Origin: CAWJMF01 sp963843945 | GTDB taxonomy: Bacteria; Vulcanimicrobiota; Vulcanimicrobiia; Vulcanimicrobiales; Vulcanimicrobiaceae | Direction: 5' to 3' | DNA: 64,000 nt | Assembly (NCBI GenBank): GCA_963843945.1 | Contig: CAWJMF010000002.1 | Span: 2,108,001 to 2,172,000 of the forward strand | Shown here: positions 50,128-59,786 of the stretch, in pieces | Numbering within the stretch: position 1 is the first letter of the stretch | How the letters are laid out: each line of letters begins with the position of its first letter | Made by a program: the position numbers and the translations under genes | The notes under the pieces: model-generated | The model's database searches: none | What the model was told of the DNA's origin: nothing | What the model saw: the letters and a program-made list of their open reading frames with translations, nothing else

Positions 50128-52926
50128 CTACTTCGTGCTTTTCTTGCGAGTCGTTGCGGCTTTCTTGCGCGTGCTGGTTGCGGCGGTCTTGCGAGCCGGC
50201 GTCTTGCGGCCCTTCGCCTCGGGCTTTTCCTTCGCGGCTTCCGGCACATCGGCGACGGCTTTACGGGCGCGGGTCTTTTTCGGCGCCGCCTCGACGGCCT
50301 CGACCGCATCCGCCTTCTTTCGCGTCGCGCGTTTCTTCGGCGCGGCCGAATCCTCGCTCGGCGCAGGAAGTGCCGCTTGTCGCGCCGCCTCGAGCGGAAC
50401 GCTCGGAGCGGCGGCGCTCTTGCGCGGCCGTCCGCGCGCCGGCTTCGTCACCTTGGCCGGTTCTTCGGGAAGGCTGAGCGCGGGTGGCGGCGCCTCGACG
50501 GCGATCGGCGCAGCCTTGCGGTCGAAGCGCGCGATCGCGCGGGACGGCTCGGGCGGAGCGGTCCTCCCCGTGCCTTCGCTCACCCCGTCGCTGCCGGTGC
50601 GGAAGACGTAGCGCTCGGGAACCGGCTGCGCGCCGGCCTGCGCCGCCGCCACGCCGCTTCCGTCGAGTCCGGCTCCGCCGCGTCCGCGGCGACGGCGCCG
50701 CCGGCGGCGACGGCGCGTGCCGTCTTCGCCGGGCTGACCCGGAACGGTGCTGGGGATCGCCGAGGCCGCGGCGGCATCTTCGTCTTCGAGTTCGGGCGAA
50801 GCAACTTGGGCCGCTAAGCTCGGCACGGGGATGCCGGCTAATGCCGCGGTTTCGCCGGTTCCCGGCGCACGGCGCCGGCGGCGACGGCGGCGCTTGCGCC
50901 GCACTTCGCTCTCACCGCCGTACGTCGCAAACGCGCGGTGCTCGCCGTCGGGCTCGACCGCGGCATAATCCGGCACGGGGCGCAGCGGCGTGACGGTCGC
51001 GAGCGAGGGACTCGCCGTTGCGTGCGTGCGAACCTCGACGTCCTCGGCTTCGGCTTCCGCACTCGTCGAGATTCCGATCGCGGGCCGGCCGCCGAGGCCC
51101 TTGGCGGCCTCCTCGGCCAGTTCGCGCAGCTGCTCTTCCTGCTCGGCGGGCGTGAGTTCTTTCTTCCGTCCGCGGCCTCCGCGCCGGCGGCGTTTCTTGG
51201 TTTCGCTGAGCTGCGCCGCGAGCGGCGTCGTCGGCTCGGCCAGAATCGTTCCGTCTTCGTCGTCGATGTCGATTACTTTGATCAACACGGTCTGCCCGAC
51301 GGCGCCGGCCGCGTTCTCGACTTCGACCAGGCGGTCGCCCACGATTGCGAGCGCCGACGTCGCGACGGGCAGACGGGCGTGGATCAGTTCGACCGCGACC
51401 TCGTCGCCGACGCGCACCTTCGGCGCAGGCAGCGCTTTGGCGTCCGGCAGCGCGACGATTCGCGTGCGCTCCGGCGGCAGCGAGGCATCGACGCGCACGG
51501 CGACTTTGCGCTCGAGCTCTTTCTCGAGCGTCGAGAGTTCGGTTTCGTACCAGTATTCGATCTGCGCGCCGACGGTCGGCGCCGAGACGACTTCGATCGG
51601 TCCGTGTTCCGCCTTGCCGTTGTGGTGCTCGTGGCCCACGCGGCGAATCTCGCGGAAGGCGTCGATCGCCACGCTCTCGGGCGACATCACGGTACCGATG
51701 CCTTCGCAGGTCGGGCACGCGCCGCGCAGTTGCGAAGCGAGGTCCTTGCCGACGCGCTTGCGCGTGAACTCGAGCAGCCCGAGCGGGGAAAAGGATTGAA
51801 TCGTCGTGCGGGTGCGGTCCTTGCGCAGTCCCGCTTGCAGCGTCGCGATGACCTTGTTGCGCGCGCCTTCGCTCGACATGTCGATGAAGTCGCACACGAT
51901 GATGCCGCCGATGTCGCGCAGCCGAACTTGGCGCGCGATCTCCGCCGCCGCTTCGACGTTGGTCTTGACGATCGTGTCTTCGAGGTTGCGGCCGCCGGTG
52001 AACTTGCCGCTGTTGACGTCGATGACGGTCAGCGCTTCGGTCGTCTCGATGACGATCGAACCGCCGGAGGGCAAATTGACTTTGGGCCGGAGCAGCTTCT
52101 GGACTTCCTCGTCGATCTTGAAGTCGCGGAAGAGCTGGCGTCCGTTGTTGTAGTGCTCGATCCGCTCGACATACTGCGGGCCGAGCAGCCGCATGAAGTC
52201 GCGAACCTTTTCGTACTCTTCACCGTCGTCGATGAGCACGCGGTCGACCTCAGGGGTGATGAAGTCGCGCGCGGCCTTGTACACGAGGTTCATGTCCTTG
52301 TGAATCAAGGACGGAGAAGGCGCACGCTTATACGTCTCGAGGATGCCGTGCCACATGCGGATCAGCACGCCCAGGTCGGCAATCAGTTCCGCTTGACTGA
52401 CCCCACCGGCGGCGGTCCGGACCACGGTCGCCATACCCTCGGGGCGAATCAGCTTCATGATGCCCTTGAGGCGGTTGCGCTCCTCGGCGCTCTCGATCTT
52501 GCGCGAGACGCCCGAGTAGCGTCCCGTCGGCATCAGGATCAGGTAGCGGCCGGGCAGCGAGATGTTGGTTGAGATGCGCGCGCCCTTGAGCCCGCGCGGC
52601 TCCTTGACGATCTGGACCAGCACGTCTTCGCCGCGCTCGACCTTTTCGGTGATCGTCCAGCCCGACCGGCCTTGGGTGATTTCGACGTCGCCGATGTTCA
52701 GCGGCGTCTTGTTGATGTCGTCGACGTACAGGAAGGCGTTTCGGCCTAGCCCGATGTCCACGAAGCTCGCTCCCATCCCCGGGAGCACGTTCATGACTTT
52801 TCCTTTGAAGATCGACCCGATGACCTTTTCTTCGCGCTCGAAGTAGATCTCGGCTAGTTGACCGTCCTCAAGGATTGCGACCCGGTTCTCCCAGGGGTCG
52901 CTCGAGATGAGGATCTCTGTTGGCAC
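50128..52926 (-). CDS. rne: Ribonuclease E/G family endoribonuclease with long basic tail
   Basis: A 932-residue RNase E/G. The S1 domain is at about residues 37-115, the 5'-sensor region follows, and the DNase-I-like catalytic domain keeps the metal Asp303 (VIDVNSGK) and Asp346 (VCDFIDM). A zinc-link motif CPTC is at 404-407. From about 590 on the protein is disordered, Ala/Pro/Lys/Arg-rich, with repeated RRRRRR blocks, probably an RNA-binding and degradosome scaffold. The GTG start at 52926 follows AAAGG. The 260 bp upstream hold a 12-bp palindrome (52947-52958) and no gene I can support. Confidence 0.93.
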   Translation of the reverse strand: MPTEILISSDPWENRVAILEDGQLAEIYFEREEKVIGSIFKGKVMNVLPGMGASFVDIGLGRNAFLYVDDINKTPLNIGDVEITQGRSGWTITEKVERGEDVLVQIVKEPRGLKGARISTNISLPGRYLILMPTGRYSGVSRKIESAEERNRLKGIMKLIRPEGMATVVRTAAGGVSQAELIADLGVLIRMWHGILETYKRAPSPSLIHKDMNLVYKAARDFITPEVDRVLIDDGEEYEKVRDFMRLLGPQYVERIEHYNNGRQLFRDFKIDEEVQKLLRPKVNLPSGGSIVIETTEALTVIDVNSGKFTGGRNLEDTIVKTNVEAAAEIARQVRLRDIGGIIVCDFIDMSSEGARNKVIATLQAGLRKDRTRTTIQSFSPLGLLEFTRKRVGKDLASQLRGACPTCEGIGTVMSPESVAIDAFREIRRVGHEHHNGKAEHGPIEVVSAPTVGAQIEYWYETELSTLEKELERKVAVRVDASLPPERTRIVALPDAKALPAPKVRVGDEVAVELIHARLPVATSALAIVGDRLVEVENAAGAVGQTVLIKVIDIDDEDGTILAEPTTPLAAQLSETKKRRRRGGRGRKKELTPAEQEEQLRELAEEAAKGLGGRPAIGISTSAEAEAEDVEVRTHATASPSLATVTPLRPVPDYAAVEPDGEHRAFATYGGESEVRRKRRRRRRRRAPGTGETAALAGIPVPSLAAQVASPELEDEDAAAASAIPSTVPGQPGEDGTRRRRRRRRRRGRGGAGLDGSGVAAAQAGAQPVPERYVFRTGSDGVSEGTGRTAPPEPSRAIARFDRKAAPIAVEAPPPALSLPEEPAKVTKPARGRPRKSAAAPSVPLEAARQAALPAPSEDSAAPKKRATRKKADAVEAVEAAPKKTRARKAVADVPEAAKEKPEAKGRKTPARKTAATSTRKKAATTRKKSTK

Positions 52927-53186
52927 GTCCTTGCCTTTCGCATAGGGCGGCGCGCCGCAACGTCATCGAAACAGCGCCTACGCTCGAACGGCACAGACGC
53001 GGCTCCCGAGAGGCGGAGCTACCATTGAAAGTCCGAAAAAATGGACCGCGCGCCGACGCATCAAGGGCGCCCAGCACGCGAAAATTCGAAATCGGATGTG
53101 CGGGTTCTTCACGCCGCGCGCCTCCGGGTCCTCTCCGAAGGGGTGACGGGCGCACGCGTGCCATGTAGGCCGAGGTGGAAACGGCA

Positions 53187-53912
53187 ATGAAGGGGCGTTC
53201 GGCGATCGTCACGGGCGGCGCGCGCGGCATCGGCTTCGCGATCGCGGCGACGCTCGCGCGGCGCGGGACGCGCGTCCTGATCTGGGACCAAGACGAGGAG
53301 GCTCTCGCTCCGGCGCTCGAGGCGCTGCGCGCGCTGGGGCCGGCCGAGGCGACGAAAGTCGACGTGACCTCGGAGCGCTCGGTCGCGGCCGGCGCCGCGG
53401 CGGCCGGCGCAATCGACGTCCTGGTAAATAACGCCGGCATCACCGGACCGAATCTGCCCGTCGTCGAGTATCCGCTCGCGGACTGGGAGCGCGTGCTCGC
53501 CGTCGACCTGACCGGCCCTTTTCTGTGCGCGCGCGCACTGACGCCGGCGATGGTGCGGCAAGGCTACGGACGCATCGTCAACATCGCCTCGGTCGCGGGA
53601 AAAGAAGGCAACCCGAACGCCGCCGCCTACAGCGCGGCCAAGGCGGGGTTGATCGGGCTCACCAAGTCGCTGGGCAAAGAACTGGCCGGAACCGGTGTGC
53701 TCGTGAACTGCGTAACGCCGGCGGTTGCAAAGACCGATCTTTTCAAACAGATGACGCAATCCCACATCGACTACATGCTCTCGAAGATTCCGATGGGGCG
53801 CTTTGTCGAAGTCGACGAGATCGCCAAACTGGCTGCCTGGCTGTGCAGCGAGGAATGCTCGTTCAGCACGGGCGCGGTCTTCGACATCTCCGGCGGACGC
53901 GCGACCTACTGA
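53187..53912 (+). CDS. Short-chain dehydrogenase/reductase, FabG-like
   Basis: A 241-residue classical SDR: cofactor motif TGGARGIGFAIA (about 9-20), NNAG in VLVNNAGITG and the catalytic Ser in NIASVAG with YSAAK. It resembles 3-oxoacyl-ACP reductase and sugar-acid dehydrogenases; the substrate is unclear. ATG 53187 has GGAA upstream; a GTG at 53175 is an alternative. The stop overlaps the next gene (TGATG). Confidence 0.82.
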   Translation: MKGRSAIVTGGARGIGFAIAATLARRGTRVLIWDQDEEALAPALEALRALGPAEATKVDVTSERSVAAGAAAAGAIDVLVNNAGITGPNLPVVEYPLADWERVLAVDLTGPFLCARALTPAMVRQGYGRIVNIASVAGKEGNPNAAAYSAAKAGLIGLTKSLGKELAGTGVLVNCVTPAVAKTDLFKQMTQSHIDYMLSKIPMGRFVEVDEIAKLAAWLCSEECSFSTGAVFDISGGRATY

Positions 53913-55351
53913 TGCGCCGCACGTTCGCGCTCTGCGGCGCGCTGCTGCTGGCTTCGTGCGGGCCGGCAGGCAAGACGTTCGGCGACAACGGCAAGGCCTC
54001 GACGGCCGCGCTGCAGCAGCTCTGGTTTGCCGACGGCGCCTGGAAATTGTGCCTCGCCGCCGGCTGCCCCAGCGCGAAGTCGGGCCTCGGGGCCGACACG
54101 CTGACGTACAACGCGTACTTCGGCTGGAAGCCGCAACACGATACCTCGTATCTTCCGCTGCTGGATAAGATCGGTGCGGCGATTCCGCGCTTTGCGACGC
54201 CCTGCGTCGACGCGAGCTGCCGCGTCCCGAGCGACGCGCCGATGTGGGACGCCGTCGCGTTGTTGCGCGCCTACGACGGCAACGAGCAGGCGAGTCCGTA
54301 CATGAACGAGGCCAAAGCCGCGCTGGACGCCTTCGACCGCTCCAGCGCCTATTTCGGCGGCGCGTGTCCCGACATTGCCTACCAAGAGCCGTTCGGTGGG
54401 AAGAGCAAGTTGAAATCGCTCGCCTCCGAGTCCGCCTACGCGAAGGCGGCGCTGCTCGTCTTTCATTTCACGAACGGCGCCGGCGACAAGAGCTATCTCG
54501 ATCGCGCCGAGCGGCGCTACCTCGCGGCGCGCAAGCGCTTCTTCGATCCGAAGGCCGGGCTCTACACTGCCTACGTCGTCGACGACGGCAAGCACTGCAC
54601 GCAAATTCCGCGCCGCTTTCTCGCCGGCGTCAACGGCAACATGATCTACGCGGCGTATCTGCTCGGGACCAACAATCGCGGCGACGCATATCGCGCGCAA
54701 GCGATCGACACGGCGCGGGTGGCCGCAACGAAGCTGAGCGACGCCCGCGGCGTGCTGGCCAATCTCGAAGACGAGAACGACTCGGCCGACCCGCTGGTCG
54801 AGGCGATGTACGTGATGGCTTTCTACTGGACGCAAGACTTCGCACGCGACTGGATCTTGCGGAACGCGACGGCCGCTGAAGGTGCCCGCACGGCAAGCGG
54901 CAGCTTCGGGCGCTTCTTCGACGGTCCGGCGCCCGAAGACGGGACCACCGCCTGGCAAACGAGCGGCGGATTCGCCGTCACGCTCGCCGCGCAAGCCTTG
55001 CAGACAGGCGACGTGCCGAGTCCCGAGCCTGGCTGGGGAGCGGCGAAATTCGTTCCGTTCGAAGTGAGGAAGTTGCCCCAAGCCATTCAGTTTACCGGAA
55101 GCGGCATCGCGTTGCGCGGCACGCTCGGCGATCCCTGTTGTCCGGCCGGCGCGCGCGTTTTCGTCGACGGCGTCGAGACGTTCGACCACACCGGGATCCA
55201 GCAAGCCAACTCGCCGGCCGGGAAGTTTCCGAACGCGGTCCTCTTCGCATGGCAGTGGCCGCAAGCCGGCAAGCACGAGATCCGGCTCTATCCGAATTCA
55301 GCCGCCGACGCGCAGCGTTCGCTCCACCTGACCGGCTTCGAAGTGAAGTAG
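53912..55351 (+). CDS. Lipoprotein with glycoside-hydrolase-like helical (GH76-type) region
   Basis: A 479-residue protein with a lipoprotein signal (LLLASC at about 11-16). The mature part is built of alpha-helical repeats with Trp/Tyr-rich loops (DAVALLRAYDGNEQASPYMN, AGVNGNMIYAAYLLG), resembling the (alpha/alpha)6-barrel hydrolases such as GH76. The C-terminal about 95 residues form a beta domain (VRKLPQAIQFTGSG to the end). Catalytic Asp residues cannot be named safely. It overlaps the SDR gene. Confidence 0.6.
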   Translation: MRRTFALCGALLLASCGPAGKTFGDNGKASTAALQQLWFADGAWKLCLAAGCPSAKSGLGADTLTYNAYFGWKPQHDTSYLPLLDKIGAAIPRFATPCVDASCRVPSDAPMWDAVALLRAYDGNEQASPYMNEAKAALDAFDRSSAYFGGACPDIAYQEPFGGKSKLKSLASESAYAKAALLVFHFTNGAGDKSYLDRAERRYLAARKRFFDPKAGLYTAYVVDDGKHCTQIPRRFLAGVNGNMIYAAYLLGTNNRGDAYRAQAIDTARVAATKLSDARGVLANLEDENDSADPLVEAMYVMAFYWTQDFARDWILRNATAAEGARTASGSFGRFFDGPAPEDGTTAWQTSGGFAVTLAAQALQTGDVPSPEPGWGAAKFVPFEVRKLPQAIQFTGSGIALRGTLGDPCCPAGARVFVDGVETFDHTGIQQANSPAGKFPNAVLFAWQWPQAGKHEIRLYPNSAADAQRSLHLTGFEVK

Positions 55352-55361
55352 CCGGCCGGCG

Positions 55362-56795
55362 CTAACGGATCGGTTCGAACGCGAGGTTAGGCGGCCGCGT
55401 GAAATCGAAGGCGTTGCTGAGCGGATTGGCGGCTGCGTCGCGCGTGCCGAGCGGTTTGAGGTTCCAGCGCTTTTCGATCAGCGCGAGGATCGACACCGTC
55501 TCGTACTGCGTATGATCGACGAAGTGCGGTTTGGCCCAAGGTGAGATGACGATGGTCGGCACGCGCGTGCCCGGGCCCCAGCGATCGAACGGTCCGGGCG
55601 GCGCGACGTGATCGTAGCGGCCGCCGTTTTCGTCATAGGTGATGATAATGGCCGTATCTTTCCAATAGGGACTGGCTGCAACGGCGTTGACGATATTCGC
55701 GACGTGCTGCTGCCCCGCTAACAGGCTCGCGTAACCCGGATGCTCGTTGTCGGGGCCGAGCGGCTTCACGAACGAAACCGCGGGCAGCGTGTGATTCTTG
55801 AGGTCGCCGAAAAAGTTTGTCTCGTCTTGCAAGTGCGCCGCTTTGGCCGGCGTTCCGTCGGCGAAGCTCGCAAAAAACGCGAAGACTTGGTGGTGAAACT
55901 GGAAGAGCGGATTGGGGTTGCCGGCCAGCGCATCGTCCCAGCCGCCGGAATACCACTTCCAACTCACGTTCGCCGCGCTCAAGCGATCGCCGATCGTCGG
56001 AGCGGTTTGATTGGGCACCAGCCGGTCGGGCGGTACCGATGCCGGATGCGGCGCGTTCACCGTGAAGAGCGTGTTGACCGCGTAGCCGTCGGGCGTGACG
56101 CCGCCGTCTTTGACGATCTTCCCGTCCGCATCGAGCGCCAGCGCCTTACCGCTTCCGTCGACGGAAGCCACGATCGCGGCCGGGGCGTTCGGAAACGTCG
56201 GCGTGCACGCGCAGACGAGCCAAAAGTGATTGAGAAACGACCCGCCGAACGCGCTGTGGAAAAAATTATCGGCGACGGTGTAACGCTGCGCGAAGCGCCC
56301 CTCGGGTAACGCCGTTGCGTCGAAGTAGCTGAACGTCAAACCGGGGTTGTCACTCCAGCTTACGAATTTGTCCATTTTGCCGCCGTCGATCTGGGACTGC
56401 TCCTGGTAAAAGCGGTGCACGAGATCGCCGGTGATGGCTGCCGGCTGAATGTATTTCATCGCGTCGTAAGGCCCGACGGGCAAACCTGCCGGAAAGCTCG
56501 GATCGGGTTTGCCCGCGGCGATCACGGGCTGCGGCAACGCCGCGATCGGCTGACCCGTGACTTTGTCGATCTGCGGCACCAGCGGCGGCACGTTGTTCAA
56601 ACCGTTCGCGCCCGGCAGCTTGCCGTACAAACCGTCGAAGCTCCAGTTCTCTTGGTAGATCACGATGACGTGTTGGATCGACCGCAACGAAGCCGCCGTC
56701 GGCTGCGAGGCCGACTTGACGGGGAGCGCCAGCAACAAGCTGATGCAGGCCCCGATCGCAAGGCCGCGTTGCAAGCGGGTGAAAGCGTTCCGCAC
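55362..56795 (-). CDS. Secreted phosphoesterase (AcpA / phospholipase C family)
   Basis: A 477-residue exported member of the phosphoesterase family that includes acid phosphatases and phospholipase C. The signal peptide is about 30 residues. The metal/catalytic N-terminal motif IQHVIVIYQENWSFDGLYGK is at about 40-59, and the C-terminal metal motifs are IITYDENGGRYDHVAPP and the HFVDHTQYETVSIL region. It uses a GTG start with AAGGAG 9 nt before it. It diverges from the multicopper oxidase across a region with TTAAGAG direct repeats. Confidence 0.87.
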   Translation of the reverse strand: MRNAFTRLQRGLAIGACISLLLALPVKSASQPTAASLRSIQHVIVIYQENWSFDGLYGKLPGANGLNNVPPLVPQIDKVTGQPIAALPQPVIAAGKPDPSFPAGLPVGPYDAMKYIQPAAITGDLVHRFYQEQSQIDGGKMDKFVSWSDNPGLTFSYFDATALPEGRFAQRYTVADNFFHSAFGGSFLNHFWLVCACTPTFPNAPAAIVASVDGSGKALALDADGKIVKDGGVTPDGYAVNTLFTVNAPHPASVPPDRLVPNQTAPTIGDRLSAANVSWKWYSGGWDDALAGNPNPLFQFHHQVFAFFASFADGTPAKAAHLQDETNFFGDLKNHTLPAVSFVKPLGPDNEHPGYASLLAGQQHVANIVNAVAASPYWKDTAIIITYDENGGRYDHVAPPGPFDRWGPGTRVPTIVISPWAKPHFVDHTQYETVSILALIEKRWNLKPLGTRDAAANPLSNAFDFTRPPNLAFEPIR

Positions 56796-56863
56796 GTTCG
56801 TCGAGCTCCTTCGAGACGGTTACCGTTGGCGGGGGATTCGGCGCGGCAACGGTCGACCATCCA

Positions 56864-56881
56864 TTAAGAGCGCTTTAAGAG
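56864..56881. promoter_or_regulatory. 11-bp-spaced TTAAGAG direct repeats between divergent genes
   Basis: TTAAGAG occurs at 56864-56870 and 56875-56881, a spacing of 11 bp, or one DNA turn. The layout recalls PhoB/PhoP-type boxes (for example TTAACA-N5-TTAACA). The neighbour is a secreted phosphoesterase, which fits phosphate control. Only two repeats are seen. Confidence 0.35.
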
Positions 56882-56917
56882 CCGGGACGCGAAGGCGGCG
56901 CCGCGAACCCGGGCGAC

Positions 56918-58480
56918 ATGCTGCGCCGCACCGCGTGCTTCGCCGCCGCCGCGATGCTCCTCGCCCTCACGCGCAGCGTTTCGCGCGGCGAGACCGCACC
57001 CGACGTCTTTCCTTCGATTCCCGACGTGCGCGCGAACCGCGGCGTCGTCTCGCTCGAGCTCGACGTTGCGCTCGATCCCGTCAACGGCAGCGCGACCTTC
57101 GAATACGGCGGCATCGTCGGTTTGGCGCCGACGATTCGCGTTCGCCCCGGCCAGACGATCGCCATGACGGTCCACAACGCGATGCCGGCGCTGCCCGGCC
57201 AGCCCGACGATGTCAACGTGCACTTCCACGGCCTGACCGTTTCACCCCAAGCGCCCGGCGACGACGTGCTCACCACGCTCGCGCCTCCCGGCGGTACGCT
57301 CCGTTACCGCATCGCGATTCCCGCCGATCACGAACCGGGTCTGTACTGGTATCACCCGCACGCGCACGGCGCCACCTACGCGCAAGTCACGAACGGGATG
57401 TCCGGGGCCATCGTCGTCGAGGGCCTGCAAGAACATCTTCCGCAACTGCAGGGGATGCGCGAACGCATCCTCGTGCTGCGCGACGTCCCCATCGGGCCAA
57501 ACGCGATGAACGAGGACATGCCGATGTCGGGCATGGCCGGCATGACCGGAACGGGGCGCCCGCAAAGCCCGGTCGCCGCCCCGCGCAAAGCTACCAACGC
57601 CGCCAATCCGTGCCGCGCCGAGAGCGCGCTGCAACCCACGCTGAACCGTCAGATCCACGCGCACATCGGCATCCGCCCCGGCGAACGCCAACTCTTCCGC
57701 GTCGTCAACGCCTCCGCGTCACGCTACTTCGACCTTTCGATCGAGGGCAGCACGCTCGGTCTCGTCGCCCGCGACGGCGTTCCGCTCGACGCCTACCCGG
57801 GGACGCCGCCGCTGCTCGAGCTGCGCCACATCCTCTTGCCCCCGGCCGCGCGCGCCGAATTCATCGTCACCGGCCAAGCGCATCCGGTCGAACTGCGCTC
57901 CGCCTGCTTCAACAGCGGCGCCACCGGCGACGCCGATCCCGCCGTCGACCTCGCCACCCTCGCCGACCCGTCGGCAAGTAGTGACGACACACAACCCCAG
58001 CCTGTGCCGGCTCCACTCAGCACGCTGCGCATCGGCCGCGCGCTTCCCCGCAACGTGCTTTCCGAACCGCGTCCCGCCCCCGCCGCGCATCGCACGATCC
58101 GCTTCAGCGAAGACGCAAACGGCTTCTACCTCAACGGCAAAGCCTACGCGATGGGCGACCCACCTTCAATCGTCGCCCGTTCCGGAACCGTCGAGGCGTG
58201 GACGCTCGTCAACGAAACCGACGAAGTCCACGACTTTCACATCCACCAAGTCCACTTCGTGGCCGAGACCCTCAACGGCAAGCCCGTAACGCCGCGCATC
58301 TGGGTCGATACGCTCAACGTCCCGCCGCGCACGCGTACAGCGAACGGCCGCTACATTGCTGGAACGGCCACGATCGTCGTCGACTTCCGCGATCCGATCG
58401 TGCGCGGCACCTTCGTCTACCACTGTCACATCCTCGATCACGAAGACCAAGGCATGATGGCCGTCATCAAAGTTATCTAG
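56918..58480 (+). CDS. Exported multicopper oxidase
   Basis: A 520-residue three-domain cupredoxin oxidase with an N-terminal signal. Trinuclear and T1 copper ligands are visible: HFHGLT (about 101), WYHPHAHG (about 147), HDFHIHQVHF (about 439) and YHCHILDHEDQGMM near the end, where the His-Cys-His and axial Met belong to T1. A Met-rich stretch (NEDMPMSGMAGMTG) in domain 2 recalls CueO-type cuprous oxidases. Likely role: copper detoxification or metal/phenol oxidation in the periplasm. Confidence 0.93.
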   Translation: MLRRTACFAAAAMLLALTRSVSRGETAPDVFPSIPDVRANRGVVSLELDVALDPVNGSATFEYGGIVGLAPTIRVRPGQTIAMTVHNAMPALPGQPDDVNVHFHGLTVSPQAPGDDVLTTLAPPGGTLRYRIAIPADHEPGLYWYHPHAHGATYAQVTNGMSGAIVVEGLQEHLPQLQGMRERILVLRDVPIGPNAMNEDMPMSGMAGMTGTGRPQSPVAAPRKATNAANPCRAESALQPTLNRQIHAHIGIRPGERQLFRVVNASASRYFDLSIEGSTLGLVARDGVPLDAYPGTPPLLELRHILLPPAARAEFIVTGQAHPVELRSACFNSGATGDADPAVDLATLADPSASSDDTQPQPVPAPLSTLRIGRALPRNVLSEPRPAPAAHRTIRFSEDANGFYLNGKAYAMGDPPSIVARSGTVEAWTLVNETDEVHDFHIHQVHFVAETLNGKPVTPRIWVDTLNVPPRTRTANGRYIAGTATIVVDFRDPIVRGTFVYHCHILDHEDQGMMAVIKVI

Positions 58481-58499
58481 GAAGGACGAGGGAGGGCGA

Positions 58500-58650
58500 G
58501 GTTCGGGGGCGCGGTGCGGAGCTGCGGCGGGGCGTCTGCGCGGTTGCGGAGCCAAGGACGGCGAGAGCGACCGCGCAGCCGAGCGCGTGATTTCGCACGA
58601 TGCGAAATCACGCGCGTCCCCGCAGCGGCTCTGCACCGCGCCCCCGAACC
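58500..58650. repeat. Second nested palindromic element, intergenic
   Basis: Outer arms GGTTCGGGGGCGCGGTGC (58500-58517) and its complement (58633-58650) are a perfect 18-bp inverted repeat. Inside are a 14-bp hairpin (58584-58597 with 58601-58614, core GATTTCGCA) and a 9-bp pair CTGCGCGGT (58536-58544) / ACCGCGCAG (58570-58578). It shares the GGTTCGGnGGCG terminus and the 14-bp GATTTC stem with the element in dnaE2. It fills the gap between the multicopper oxidase and rodA; no gene is seen there. Confidence 0.75.
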
Positions 58651-58679
58651 AACGTCCTCCCGAGGACGCGCGCCCGGCG

Positions 58680-59780
58680 CTAGAAGACGAGCTTGTCGCG
58701 CTGCAGGTGGATGTTGAGCAGCATGCCGACCGCGGCGAAGTCGGTGAGCACGGCCGAACCGCCGTAGGATAGGAACGGCAGCGGGATTCCGGTGATCGGC
58801 ATGATGCCGACGGTCATGCCGATGTTGACCGTGATGTGGAACGCCAGCATCGCGACGAGGCCGACGGCTAGGAGCAGCCCGAAGCGGTCGCGTGCGGCGA
58901 GCATCGCGCGCACCGCGCCGAACAAGATCACCGCGTAGAGGCAAATGAGTGCGAGCGAGCCGAGAAAGCCCAGCTCTTCACCGACGACGGTGAAGATGAA
59001 ATCGCGCGAGTGCTCGGGCACGAAGTTGAGCTGCGTTTGCGTGCCGTGGTAGAGGCCTTTGCCGAAAAGTTCGCCGCTGCCGACGGCGATCTTCGATTGG
59101 TTGAGGTTCCAGCCGGCGCCTTGCGGATCGGCGGCGGGGTTGAGGAACACCAGCAAACGATCGCGCTGGAACGGCTTTAGGACGAAGTTCGTGCCGACGA
59201 CGAAAGCCGCGCCGATCGTGACGGCCGCGGCGTAGCCCGCGAAATACCAGATGTTCGAGAGGCCGAAAAAGAGTTCGGCGCTGAGGATCGCGCCGACGAC
59301 GAGCGTCGTGCCGAGGTCCGGCTGTTTGAGGATGAGCAGCGCCGGGACGGCTACGAGCAGCAGCGTCAGGAAGAAGTCCCGGCGGGTGACCACGGGCGTG
59401 CGCGCGAGCATCGCGGCGATGACGATGGCCAGCACGAGTTTGGCGGGCTCGGACGGTTGGAAGGTGCCGAGCGGACCGAGCGAGATCCAGCGCTGCGCGC
59501 CGAGCGCGCTATGACCGCCCCGCATGACGAGGCCGAGCAGCAGCAGGTTGACGACGTAGAGCGGGACGGCCCAGCGTTGCCAGCGATGGTAGTCGATCCA
59601 GGCGCAGAGCGCCATCACGGCGATGCCGAGCACGACGTAGAGCAGTTGTTTGCGCCATTCGCCCGCGGCGTCGGCGTCGTGCAGCGTCGCCGAGCTGATG
59701 AGCAGCACGCCGAAGAGGCCGAGCAGAACGGCCGTGCCGGCCATCACCCAGTTGAACGAGCGATACCAGGGGCGCTCCAC
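58680..59780 (-). CDS. rodA: Peptidoglycan polymerase RodA (SEDS family)
   Basis: A 366-residue SEDS glycosyltransferase with ten predicted membrane helices. Signature regions are GAQRWISLGPLGTFQPSEPAK (about 93-113), QPDLGTTLV and the C-terminal PLPFLSYGGSAVLTDFAAVG. It polymerises peptidoglycan during elongation with a class B PBP. It follows minE by 6 bp in a minC-minD-minD-minE-rodA run; pairing Min genes with rodA is known in several rod-shaped bacteria. Confidence 0.92.
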   Translation of the reverse strand: MERPWYRSFNWVMAGTAVLLGLFGVLLISSATLHDADAAGEWRKQLLYVVLGIAVMALCAWIDYHRWQRWAVPLYVVNLLLLGLVMRGGHSALGAQRWISLGPLGTFQPSEPAKLVLAIVIAAMLARTPVVTRRDFFLTLLLVAVPALLILKQPDLGTTLVVGAILSAELFFGLSNIWYFAGYAAAVTIGAAFVVGTNFVLKPFQRDRLLVFLNPAADPQGAGWNLNQSKIAVGSGELFGKGLYHGTQTQLNFVPEHSRDFIFTVVGEELGFLGSLALICLYAVILFGAVRAMLAARDRFGLLLAVGLVAMLAFHITVNIGMTVGIMPITGIPLPFLSYGGSAVLTDFAAVGMLLNIHLQRDKLVF

Positions 59781-59786
59781 GAGCGC

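Noticed and set aside
50938..52572. 544-codon plus-strand frame opposite the RNase E/G gene
   Set aside because: Antisense shadow; the minus strand carries catalytic and zinc-link motifs of RNase E/G.
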